Source: a virus. From it: a DNA stretch of 43,655 nt. Below the pieces are notes generated by a model that saw nothing but the letters and a program-made list of their open reading frames with translations, was not told the origin of the DNA and did not search any database. Numbering within the stretch: the first letter of the stretch is position 1; each line of letters begins with the position of its first letter. The DNA lies in the IMG/VR virus record IMGVR_UViG_3300025466_000074, positions 1 to 43,655 of that record. One strand, written 5' to 3'. Below are positions 29,908-37,751 of this stretch, piece after piece. Position numbers and translations under genes: made by a program.

Positions 29908-30856
29908 TATTTTTTCCTGACGTATACCATTTAATAGTTTCTTTTAGGCCTTCTTCTAAAGTGTATTTTGGTTCATAGCCTAATTCTTTTTTTATCTTTG
30001 AGCAATCGATAGAATATCTTCTATCATGTCCTGGTCTATCTTTTACATATTCTATCATAGTTCCAGAGATATTCATAGCTTTTAGTATCATCTTTACCAA
30101 ATCAATATTGGCAACTTCTTCACCGCCACCAATATTATATTTCTCTCCAACAACACCTTTACGAATCACCAACTCTAATGCTCTACAATGATCCTCAACG
30201 TACAACCAATCACGAACATTTAATCCATCACCATAAACAGGAACGTTCTTTCCTGCTAATATACTCTTAATGATTGTTGGAATAAACTTTTCTGAATGTT
30301 GATTTGGACCATAATTGTTTGAACAATTGGTGATGATTGTAGGAAGTCCATATGTTTTTCCATATGCTTCTACAAAGTGGTCTGATGATGCTTTTGATGC
30401 TGAATATGGACTATTAGTTTGATACTGAGAATATTCAGTAAAACTATGTTGGTCATCTAATTCAAGACTACCATAGACTTCATCTGTTGATACATGAATG
30501 AATTTATCAAGAGAATCTAAATTCATCGCATGATTTAATAGATTAACTGTGCCTAAAACATTTGTCATGATGAATGGACTAGAATCTTTGATTGAATTAT
30601 CAACATGAGTTTCTGCCGCAAAGTTCACAATAACATTTGGTTTATAATGTTTGAATACTTTTTGAATAGTTTCAAAATTTGTGATATCTACTGGTTCAAA
30701 TGCAATACCAAATTCTTCAATTAGTGGTGCAATATAATTATAATTTGATGCATATGTTAAACTATCAACACAAACAACATCATCATTAAATTTTCTTTTT
30801 AGATGATATAGAAAATTACTTCCAATAAACCCAGCACCACCAGTAACTAAAATCAT
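29897..30856 (-). CDS. rmlB: dTDP-glucose 4,6-dehydratase-like (RmlB type)
   Basis: A 319-residue extended SDR that makes a 4-keto-6-deoxyhexose nucleotide from the glucose nucleotide. The motifs are GGAGFIGSN, AAETHVDNSI, STDEVYG, the catalytic YSASK, then NNYGPNQ, GDGLNVRDWLYVEDH and DRPGHDRRY. They fit RmlB closely. With the E1-like gene next to it, CDP-glucose may be the natural substrate, but sequence likeness favours dTDP-glucose; I cannot decide. It overlaps the dehydrase gene by eleven bases, supporting co-expression. Confidence 0.85.
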   Translation of the reverse strand: MILVTGGAGFIGSNFLYHLKRKFNDDVVCVDSLTYASNYNYIAPLIEEFGIAFEPVDITNFETIQKVFKHYKPNVIVNFAAETHVDNSIKDSSPFIMTNVLGTVNLLNHAMNLDSLDKFIHVSTDEVYGSLELDDQHSFTEYSQYQTNSPYSASKASSDHFVEAYGKTYGLPTIITNCSNNYGPNQHSEKFIPTIIKSILAGKNVPVYGDGLNVRDWLYVEDHCRALELVIRKGVVGEKYNIGGGEEVANIDLVKMILKAMNISGTMIEYVKDRPGHDRRYSIDCSKIKKELGYEPKYTLEEGLKETIKWYTSGKNNGK

Positions 30857-31563
30857 AAATCAACTCCATAATGTTTTGCCACTCCATGTTTTCCATGGAA
30901 ACCTAAACTCTTACCTAACCAAGGTGAACCCATATTATGTTCAATACTAAATCTGTCAGCAATTTCATTTGTTGCAAATTTAATATCATAAACTTCTTGA
31001 AGTTCATCTCTATATATCTTGCAAATAATATTGTCTTCTGGAACTACTTTATCACCTTTTCCATCAATCACATAATATCTAGAATCACCTAAATCATAAT
31101 TAATTGATTCATATCCAATGTCCATAGATAACATTGCATCATATAGTTTACGACTTCTTAAACAGAAACCACCATTACCAACTCCACCATTTGGCCATCT
31201 TGCGCCAATATAATCATAATTGAGAAATTCATCAGTCCATGCATCAGCATTAATTGCAAATCCATCAGCATGAATGATTAAATTAAAATCTTCTACTGCA
31301 ATATGTGGAACCAATTTTAATGTGATGAAATTGTATTCATCAGTATATCTTTTAAATCTTTTGATTTTTGTCCATTGTACATCAATATTTAAAAATTGTA
31401 ATCTTTGTGCCGCATTTTCTGGCATAGGAATATCAGAGAACCAATAAACTTTTGACACACGAATGCCAGCATGATGTAATGTCTCTTCAGTTTTTAATAA
31501 TGCTTGAATTGTTGGTTCATATGTGTATGCATCAATACATGTTATACTAAGTGTTTTATTCAA
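30853..31563 (-). CDS. DUF5672-type sugar-cluster protein, likely glycosyltransferase
   Basis: A 236-residue protein with parts LIIHADGFAINADAW, YDYIGARWP and GNGGFCLRSRKL, which match the DUF5672 family, a group found in polysaccharide clusters and considered GT-A-like. The TTG at 31563 is chosen as the start because GATAGG lies upstream and no ATG with a good site is nearer; an ATG at 31614 would overlap the previous gene by 59 bases. Acceptor and donor are unknown. It lies between the RmlB-like gene and other glycosyltransferases. Confidence 0.65.
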   Translation of the reverse strand: MNKTLSITCIDAYTYEPTIQALLKTEETLHHAGIRVSKVYWFSDIPMPENAAQRLQFLNIDVQWTKIKRFKRYTDEYNFITLKLVPHIAVEDFNLIIHADGFAINADAWTDEFLNYDYIGARWPNGGVGNGGFCLRSRKLYDAMLSMDIGYESINYDLGDSRYYVIDGKGDKVVPEDNIICKIYRDELQEVYDIKFATNEIADRFSIEHNMGSPWLGKSLGFHGKHGVAKHYGVDL

Positions 31564-32197
31564 AATCGTACCTATCAACAGATGTACCTGCACTATGAGA
31601 ATATTGCAATACATCTTGTCCCATGAAATTATGATAATTTTCTAATAGACACACATCATCGTGTAATCCTAAATCGCCAATAGAATCGAACCAAACATAT
31701 TCTAAGTCTTTGTCACAACGAGAAACTTCATTCAATGACAATGTCCTATTAAAGAAATCAATTTCAGTAAAGTACATTTGTGTGCCATATGTGACATTAT
31801 TACCCCATTTCGCAGTTACTGCTTTCTTACCTGTTTGTTTACATTTAGTAATCACATCATGATAATCTAAGTCTGGTTTATTATCATAAGTCACTTTCAT
31901 AAAGTATTTGAAATCACCTAAAAACTTTAATGCATTGTGAACAGAAGTCAATTCTGCAACGCCATGATTTGTTGTTCTATTTGGTAACCCATTGATTTGA
32001 AAGCTATTATTACTATCATAAACATAAGCATGAACATATTTTTGAGTTTCTTCATCAATTGTTGAGTGTGATGCAAGCACAACATGATGTCCTGCTTCGA
32101 ATAATCTCTTACAGATTACTCGTGTCATTTTTCTTTTTTCTGCTTCAAAGTTACCGCCACAATAAGATGTGACAATTATTGCTGTATCATTCTGCAT
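31556..32197 (-). CDS. Unknown sugar-cluster protein, probable glycosyltransferase
   Basis: A 213-residue protein beginning MQNDTAIIVTSYCGGN, typical of an N-terminal nucleotide-binding strand of a GT-A fold. ATG at 32197 is preferred since AAGGGA lies just before it and it overlaps the previous gene by only eleven bases. The middle part, FMKVTYDNKPDLD, carries an aspartate-rich stretch where a DxD motif is often found. No firm family is assigned. Context alone suggests a role in envelope-sugar assembly. Confidence 0.5.
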   Translation of the reverse strand: MQNDTAIIVTSYCGGNFEAEKRKMTRVICKRLFEAGHHVVLASHSTIDEETQKYVHAYVYDSNNSFQINGLPNRTTNHGVAELTSVHNALKFLGDFKYFMKVTYDNKPDLDYHDVITKCKQTGKKAVTAKWGNNVTYGTQMYFTEIDFFNRTLSLNEVSRCDKDLEYVWFDSIGDLGLHDDVCLLENYHNFMGQDVLQYSHSAGTSVDRYDFE

Positions 32198-32864
32198 AAG
32201 TTTCCCTTGGTAAGTACCAACGATTGTCTTGTCCTGGATGCATATCGTACCATTTTGGATCTCCACTTCCAATCCAACATTCATAATCAAATCGATGATG
32301 TGGTTGTCCTGCAAATTGTGGTACATAATTATTTGATTCTGGAGTATCTAATCTTCTACACTTGCGTAGATATGATGATTTCGCCCAAAAGAAAGTTCCA
32401 GCATAAAATGGATATGGTGGATTATTAAGATATGCACATCCTACAGTATCATATCCTTCATCTAGTTTTGCAACACAATCTTTCCAACGTTCGATATTCC
32501 AGTATTGCATATATCTACGCCAATTTTGATGTGGTCCATCTGAATGTGAGATACCTTTACTTGTGATGTTTAACACATAGTAATCCCAATTTTGATTATG
32601 TGCATCTTCTTGTATACGATGAATAGTTGTTGCTTCATACCATTCTTTATAAGATTCATCAAAATGTTCATAATATACATTGGTTCTATCTTTCCATCGT
32701 TCTTTCAACCAATTATAACTATCAATATTATAATGACACATAACATTTACTTCATCAACATTATCAATTAATTGAGTTGATTCTAATAATTTAACTTGCT
32801 CGAATAGAATATCAAATCCTCTAGGAGTGATATCCATTGCGTGTATATAAACTTTAATCTTCAT
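32187..32864 (-). CDS. Glycosyltransferase-like protein (GT-A type)
   Basis: A 225-residue protein resembling phage and bacterial glycosyltransferases with the pattern WDYYVLNITSKGISH, then WRRYMQYWNIERW, GYDTVGCAY, and FYAGTFFWAKSSYL, ending with ECWIGSG. This is typical of a family that moves a sugar to a cell-surface polymer. The donor is not known. It overlaps neighbours on both sides, a sign of coupled translation in the sugar cluster. Confidence 0.65.
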   Translation of the reverse strand: MKIKVYIHAMDITPRGFDILFEQVKLLESTQLIDNVDEVNVMCHYNIDSYNWLKERWKDRTNVYYEHFDESYKEWYEATTIHRIQEDAHNQNWDYYVLNITSKGISHSDGPHQNWRRYMQYWNIERWKDCVAKLDEGYDTVGCAYLNNPPYPFYAGTFFWAKSSYLRKCRRLDTPESNNYVPQFAGQPHHRFDYECWIGSGDPKWYDMHPGQDNRWYLPRETYAE

Positions 32865-33576
32865 TTAGTGGATCCAAATTCCATTCATGATTGAACATAA
32901 TAATTTTACCTTGTCCTTGCATTGCATAGAAAGGTGTTGTGTGTAGTAGTCCAACTGAACCATAAAAGTAATAACGTTTCTTATCATCATCAATTGCAGA
33001 TGCATAATGAGATGTTCCAGTATCACCACCAATGTAATGACTACACTTAGCAATGTAATGTAGATTTTGAATTAAATCTGTTGAGATTGCAAACTTAGTT
33101 GGTTTGATGTTGAAGTTTAGTCCTGGTGCAACACATAGAATCTTACCATAATCATCATACTTTTCTTGCTCATAATGATTAATGATGTCTTGTAACATCT
33201 CATTTGACCAATTTCGATATGTATTGTATGGTGCATCCATGACTGGTGCAATACAAATCAACTTTTCTTTAAATACATTAATATTTAATTTGATGATATC
33301 ACCAGTCTGTGACCTAATTTCCCATAAGTTTGCACCAGACATCATTGGATCTAGTATTGCTGTACCAGGTTCTTCTGATAGAAATCCACGCTTAACTAGA
33401 AAGTCTCTAAAGTCTTTACAATGTTGTCCTTGTCCTAAAGACCTATCTGGCACATAAAATTGAACATCACCATATAAAGGTGGATGCTTTCTCAGGTGCC
33501 ACAAATAGTTTAATAGTGCAATCATGTCACCATTACGCAATGTACTAAAATTATATGGCTCAATATTAATAATCAT
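32854..33576 (-). CDS. GT9/heptosyltransferase-like protein
   Basis: A 240-residue protein with a C-terminal IAKCSHYIGGDTGTSHYASAI. This recalls the GT-B nucleotide-sugar-binding part of ADP-heptose:LPS heptosyltransferases (D-T-G-x-x-H-x-A). It is shorter than full-length enzymes (about 320-350), so it may be a trimmed version or one half of a pair with the adjacent gene at 33566-34306, which has a heptosyltransferase-like N-terminal half. Donor and acceptor are unknown. Confidence 0.5.
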   Translation of the reverse strand: MIINIEPYNFSTLRNGDMIALLNYLWHLRKHPPLYGDVQFYVPDRSLGQGQHCKDFRDFLVKRGFLSEEPGTAILDPMMSGANLWEIRSQTGDIIKLNINVFKEKLICIAPVMDAPYNTYRNWSNEMLQDIINHYEQEKYDDYGKILCVAPGLNFNIKPTKFAISTDLIQNLHYIAKCSHYIGGDTGTSHYASAIDDDKKRYYFYGSVGLLHTTPFYAMQGQGKIIMFNHEWNLDPLNED

Positions 33577-34306
33577 ATTTAAAATCTCGAATGTATTTTA
33601 ACTTTGCTCCTCTATCTTTATAATAGTGCAAGTCAAAATCATGTTCAACTGGAAGTCCTTGCCATGTTCGCATATCTTCATCCCACAAGACATACAAATC
33701 TTTCTTCATTAAGTCAGCAAGAATACCAATTCCTGTGAATGTTGTAACGAATGGATTAGGATTATATTTAATCAAAGCACAATTATACAGTAAATCATTA
33801 TTGTAGTCAAGATAGACTGCTTTATTTCTATCAATAATGCCAGAACTCTCAATGAGATTGGAATATCTACGAGTATCTACATCTGGCGCATCTTTAGGTG
33901 ACCATCTATCACCAACAATCATCTTTTCTTCATGATAATCAATATCTAATTTAGGAATTTGCAATTTAAAGTCATCATCGTTATAAAGTGTAAACCCATA
34001 TGTTTTATTGAAATAGTTGAGATATTGTCTATTTGCAATAGGTGCTTGTGCATTACCTTCAGTTGTTCCAGTATCATCGAGGATAGCACCATTCATGTAG
34101 TTAAACTTTTGTTCTCTCCAAAAGAAAACTTCTTCAATCATATCTTGTGCTAATAGTAACTCTTTGATTCCTTTGAATCTTTCAAGTCTATCACAAATTG
34201 AAAATGATAGTTTTTGACCAGTTGCTTTATATAAAGCCGATAGTGTAGGAAGACAATGTGCAAAGTCTCCTAAATTATGTATTCTAGGTGAGGCTACGCT
34301 AATCAT
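33566..34306 (-). CDS. GT-B-like sugar-cluster protein, possibly a glycosyltransferase
   Basis: A 246-residue protein. Its start, SPRIHNLGDFAHCLPTLSAL, looks like the first Rossmann strand and helix of GT9-type transferases (LGD..H..P.L.AL). The remainder is not characteristic. It may form a functional pair with the neighbouring gene, whose C-terminal part carries the nucleotide-sugar-binding pattern missing here. It overlaps that gene by eleven bases. Confidence 0.45.
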   Translation of the reverse strand: MISVASPRIHNLGDFAHCLPTLSALYKATGQKLSFSICDRLERFKGIKELLLAQDMIEEVFFWREQKFNYMNGAILDDTGTTEGNAQAPIANRQYLNYFNKTYGFTLYNDDDFKLQIPKLDIDYHEEKMIVGDRWSPKDAPDVDTRRYSNLIESSGIIDRNKAVYLDYNNDLLYNCALIKYNPNPFVTTFTGIGILADLMKKDLYVLWDEDMRTWQGLPVEHDFDLHYYKDRGAKLKYIRDFKYDY

Positions 34307-35127
34307 GCTAACTCATTAAATTTTTTAAAGATTATAAACCAGTCTGAAGGATCAACATAATGCAATTCGCTATCCTGTGGACTACTTAAGAATGACATCA
34401 ACAATAATGTTTGGTCATCATCAATCAATCTATGACTGAGTAATACTGCTAGGCAATTCGTCATACGACTCATTAAATCTACCCATTTGTGTGTACCTGC
34501 AACAATATGACATCCCATAATATAAACATCACCAGTGTAGATTATTTCATCAATTGGACGCTCTGGTTCAATTGTTCTGATATTGAAATAATGAATCTTT
34601 TCTTTATCAAAATCATATGACCATTCTTTGCTTGATGGGATAGTATTAGGATTTCTGCAATAACCAAAATCAATCCATGCAGTTAAATCTGTCTTGATAT
34701 GACCATTTGTAATTGCATGTGATACATAATATGATTTAAAAATATTCACTAGAACATAATCTGTGTGCCAATATTCAATCAATTGTGGATTATCAACTTT
34801 GCCATAATAGTTTGGATCATTCATGATTTCTGTAACTTTATCACGAATTTCATCAAATCCATTTGGAAGATAACTAGGTAAAACAACGACTGTAGTTTGT
34901 TCTTCTAGTCCAGCATCTTTTCTGATATTGTAGATTCTTTCAGCAAAATCTTGTGATGTGTATATCACCATATCATTTTTTAGTTGGGCAAGATTTTTAA
35001 AATATTCAAAGTATGTGTCCACACTTCTATGTTGATAATGTGGTAATACTCTACCATGTTTCTCATTAGGTAGATTTCCTCTACCAATATCAAAGAATGC
35101 AGTTACTACTGTTATATTTTTATCCAT
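34303..35127 (-). CDS. HtrL/YibB-family protein
   Basis: A 274-residue protein of the HtrL/YibB (WlaTC-like) family, linked to LPS or polysaccharide synthesis but not biochemically defined. The parts that fit are ITVVTAFFDIGRGN at the start, WIDFGYCRN near the middle, and DDDQTLLL near the end, the last two likely binding a metal and nucleotide sugar. The ATG at 35127 (MDKNITVV) is chosen, with GAGAGAA upstream. It overlaps both neighbours. Confidence 0.7.
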   Translation of the reverse strand: MDKNITVVTAFFDIGRGNLPNEKHGRVLPHYQHRSVDTYFEYFKNLAQLKNDMVIYTSQDFAERIYNIRKDAGLEEQTTVVVLPSYLPNGFDEIRDKVTEIMNDPNYYGKVDNPQLIEYWHTDYVLVNIFKSYYVSHAITNGHIKTDLTAWIDFGYCRNPNTIPSSKEWSYDFDKEKIHYFNIRTIEPERPIDEIIYTGDVYIMGCHIVAGTHKWVDLMSRMTNCLAVLLSHRLIDDDQTLLLMSFLSSPQDSELHYVDPSDWFIIFKKFNELA

Positions 35128-35971
35128 ATTTTCTCTCAATCAAATTTTTCCATGCTGGAACTCTATTATATTGATGAACCATAACATACTTATCACCACT
35201 TGGTGTATACACAAACTCACCATCAAATGTAGGTTCACCACATTTCAAATGTGGTCTAAACTTATCAATCTTAGTTGGATCAACTGTTGTGCCACATTCA
35301 CATGCCCAGTTTATATCATGTGAAATGAAATGTGTCATATAAAAATATGGCTTTAGTCCCAACAACACATTGACTGCGGCTTGGTCTGGCGTTGGATTAT
35401 TGATTCCTCGACATAATAATGCAACATTCAATGAGAACTCTTTGAATGATTCAAAATCACCAGCCATTGATCCTGCATTATAAATTTGATTGTCTTTCAT
35501 TGTTTCATAAACATCTGGACCAAAACAATCAATTAAATTTTGTCTTCCCCAATCTTCATTTTTGTACTCTAATCCTTCTGATGCATAAAACAAACTTCCA
35601 TCTAATCCATATACATCTAACCAATCAGATGGATTGCTTTGAAATACTACGTCAGCACAATCAGTCGAAATTACATATCGAATACCACTTTGTTGTTTTA
35701 GATATTGCCAATAAAAATAATGTCTGAGCATTGGAACTTGATATGTTAATCCCAATTCAAATTGATAACCAGTATCATTATAGTTTCTATTTGTTGATGT
35801 TAAAACAACTTCAATTCCATTGTCTTGAAGTTGTTTGATTGTATCATCTTTAATATTGAATGCGATGACAACTTTTCTACCAGTAAATCCACTTCGATTT
35901 AGTGAGTTTACCCAATATTTAAGTTTATCATATCCATATTCTGATACGGCTGTGATGACTAAATCTTGCAT
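35120..35971 (-). CDS. Putative glycosyltransferase
   Basis: A 283-residue protein with GT-A-like features: a first strand LVITAVSEYGYDKL, then YVISTDCADVVFQSNPSDW, in which STDCADVVFQ is similar to the DxD region of several transferases, and later QIYNAGSMAGDFESF. The C-terminal YVMVHQYNRVPAW is typical of these proteins. It would transfer a sugar to a surface polymer; details are unknown. It overlaps the following and preceding genes. Confidence 0.6.
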   Translation of the reverse strand: MQDLVITAVSEYGYDKLKYWVNSLNRSGFTGRKVVIAFNIKDDTIKQLQDNGIEVVLTSTNRNYNDTGYQFELGLTYQVPMLRHYFYWQYLKQQSGIRYVISTDCADVVFQSNPSDWLDVYGLDGSLFYASEGLEYKNEDWGRQNLIDCFGPDVYETMKDNQIYNAGSMAGDFESFKEFSLNVALLCRGINNPTPDQAAVNVLLGLKPYFYMTHFISHDINWACECGTTVDPTKIDKFRPHLKCGEPTFDGEFVYTPSGDKYVMVHQYNRVPAWKNLIERKYG

Positions 35972-36744
35972 AGTTGCTTTCCTAAATCTTCAAATATCTG
36001 TTTATAATTAAATGGTCCAATTTTAACATTCAATTCATCACACAATTTTGTATTATCTAAAACAAATTGTCTATCTAGTTGCCAACCAGTTTTATTGATT
36101 TCTCCACCATAAGTATATCCTTTGACGAGTGATTCTGCAATAACACTAATTGGTAGTGCAATTCCTGAACTGAGATTGAATACTCCAAATGGCTTTACTT
36201 GACATATCTTTTCAATTAATGTCACAGCATTCTGTATTGGTAAAAAGTCTCGTCTTACTGCATCTGAAATGGTGAAGTCAATTATTCCTCTATTGACTAG
36301 ATTTGTCATACAATATCCAACAAAAGAATCTCTACCATATTCAAATCCAAATATATTTGAACCTCTTAAGATAGTAATATTATTACCATAATTTGCAAGT
36401 AGTTTGAATTCTGTATTTAATTTATTTTCTGAGTGGAAGTCATATGGACGAACTTCTGAATTTTCAGAATAACTCATAAAATGTTTACTATTACCATACA
36501 CTTTACTAGTAGAAAGCATCACATAATGACATCCAGCATCACAGGCCTTACGACCAACATACCAATCGACATCTATCTTCTCTCTGTATTTTTGAATCTT
36601 ATAAAGAGGATTTAATGCACAATTCACAACAACATCATACTTTGTGAAATCTACATCATTAAGTTTTTTATATGAAACTCTATCATATTTTTTTAGATTA
36701 CTTCCGATGAAACTATTTTCACCTACGACTAGGACTTTCTCCAT
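35959..36744 (-). CDS. NAD-dependent SDR with altered catalytic tyrosine
   Basis: A 261-residue extended SDR similar to nucleotide-sugar reductases and epimerases. It has the nucleotide-binding VVGENSFIGSNL and STSKVYGNS. In the usual YxxxK position the sequence is FHSENKLNTE: the Lys is present but His stands where Tyr is expected. It may therefore be a degenerate or mechanistically altered enzyme. Later FGVFNLSSG is typical of the family. It overlaps a glycosyltransferase gene upstream by 16 bases and belongs to the sugar cluster. Confidence 0.65.
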   Translation of the reverse strand: MEKVLVVGENSFIGSNLKKYDRVSYKKLNDVDFTKYDVVVNCALNPLYKIQKYREKIDVDWYVGRKACDAGCHYVMLSTSKVYGNSKHFMSYSENSEVRPYDFHSENKLNTEFKLLANYGNNITILRGSNIFGFEYGRDSFVGYCMTNLVNRGIIDFTISDAVRRDFLPIQNAVTLIEKICQVKPFGVFNLSSGIALPISVIAESLVKGYTYGGEINKTGWQLDRQFVLDNTKLCDELNVKIGPFNYKQIFEDLGKQLCKI

Positions 36745-37439
36745 GGTAATTTACCTTTATAATAATCATTTAATTTCATATTACCTTCAATAAAGAATTC
36801 TTTAGTGACTGATCCTTCATTTCCTGCAAGACGATAGTTGACTGTATATTTTCCAGTACAGTCAAATTTATTAAAATGTTGTGCAATAGTAGCAAAGAAT
36901 ACTCTATCTTGACCCCAACCACCATGCCAAACACTTGCAATCTTTGTCATTACATCACGTTTAACACAATAACAATTCGTATCTATGTGATAAGTATGTG
37001 TCCATGCTTGCCACTTGCCTAACGATTCGCAATCATCAGTACAGATGAATTTTCCATCTTTATCACAAATACTTCTTAATGAATAGCACCAATCTAAATT
37101 ATTTTCTTCGATTGTTTCAACACATCGTTGAACATGGAATCTTTCTAAGAATACATCTTGGTCTAGAAACAGAACATAGTCTTCTTTGACAAGATGTGAG
37201 AATGCGGCATAGACTCTATGACCATAGAATCCATTTGCACCGACATTCTCGGGTAGATAGCAAACTTTTAGATTTGGATTGCCCATATAATCGCTTACAA
37301 TTGTTTGGACTTTCCCAGAAAATTCTTCACCGTCACATACAACATAACAAGTTGTTGGATATGTTTGATTGAGAACACTTTCAATTGCGGTTCTGCACTC
37401 TGGAGAACCTGTCACTGGAATAATAACAACGGCAGACAT
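36729..37439 (-). CDS. Family 2-like glycosyltransferase
   Basis: A 236-residue GT-A-fold transferase. VVIIPVTGSPECRTAIESVL at the start is the classical GT2 opening, YLPENVGANG follows, and FLDQDVF carries the DxD metal site. GWGQDRVFF is a late acidic site. It would attach a sugar, perhaps the dideoxyhexose made by this cluster, to an acceptor in the host envelope or on the virion. It is the first gene of the sugar cluster in reading direction. Confidence 0.78.
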   Translation of the reverse strand: MSAVVIIPVTGSPECRTAIESVLNQTYPTTCYVVCDGEEFSGKVQTIVSDYMGNPNLKVCYLPENVGANGFYGHRVYAAFSHLVKEDYVLFLDQDVFLERFHVQRCVETIEENNLDWCYSLRSICDKDGKFICTDDCESLGKWQAWTHTYHIDTNCYCVKRDVMTKIASVWHGGWGQDRVFFATIAQHFNKFDCTGKYTVNYRLAGNEGSVTKEFFIEGNMKLNDYYKGKLPWRKS

Positions 37440-37440
37440 A

Positions 37441-37722
37441 TTAACCTCTAGTAAGTTTTAATACTTTCTCAATTTGTGCTTCAATGATTGGCTTACGATT
37501 TGGCCAATAGATATATTCTTTATCAGCAGTTGCGTATAGCTTCTGTAAGAATGGAATAATAATCTTTTCTACTTCATCCAATCTTGATTTGAAGTCATCA
37601 GCAGTTTCAGCAGTTTTGTTGATGACTGATTGATAATCTTCTTCTGATACGGCAGAAAATCCAAAGTCATCATCTGATTGATATTGCTTTAGAATTTCTG
37701 CACTATTTGTTGATAGTCCCAT
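37441..37722 (-). CDS. Conserved T4-like phage protein, unknown
   Basis: A 93-residue helical protein starting MGLSTNSAEILKQYQ. The parts SDDDFGFSAVSEEDY and YIYWPNRKPIIEAQI resemble a protein conserved next to the helicase gene in T4-like marine phages. Function unknown. The ATG at 37722 follows GAGAGAA; a TTG at 37737 is less likely. A late-promoter-like GATAAATA stands 22 bases upstream. Confidence 0.6.
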   Translation of the reverse strand: MGLSTNSAEILKQYQSDDDFGFSAVSEEDYQSVINKTAETADDFKSRLDEVEKIIIPFLQKLYATADKEYIYWPNRKPIIEAQIEKVLKLTRG

Positions 37723-37743
37723 ATTAATTTCTCTCAAAAAAAA

Positions 37744-37751
37744 TATTTATC
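37744..37751 (-). promoter_or_regulatory. Candidate T4-type late promoter
   Basis: GATAAATA read leftward (TATTTATC on the plus strand), overlapping the helicase stop codon and about 22 bases before the ATG at 37722. If real, it would start a late transcript into the sugar cluster. Confidence 0.45.
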
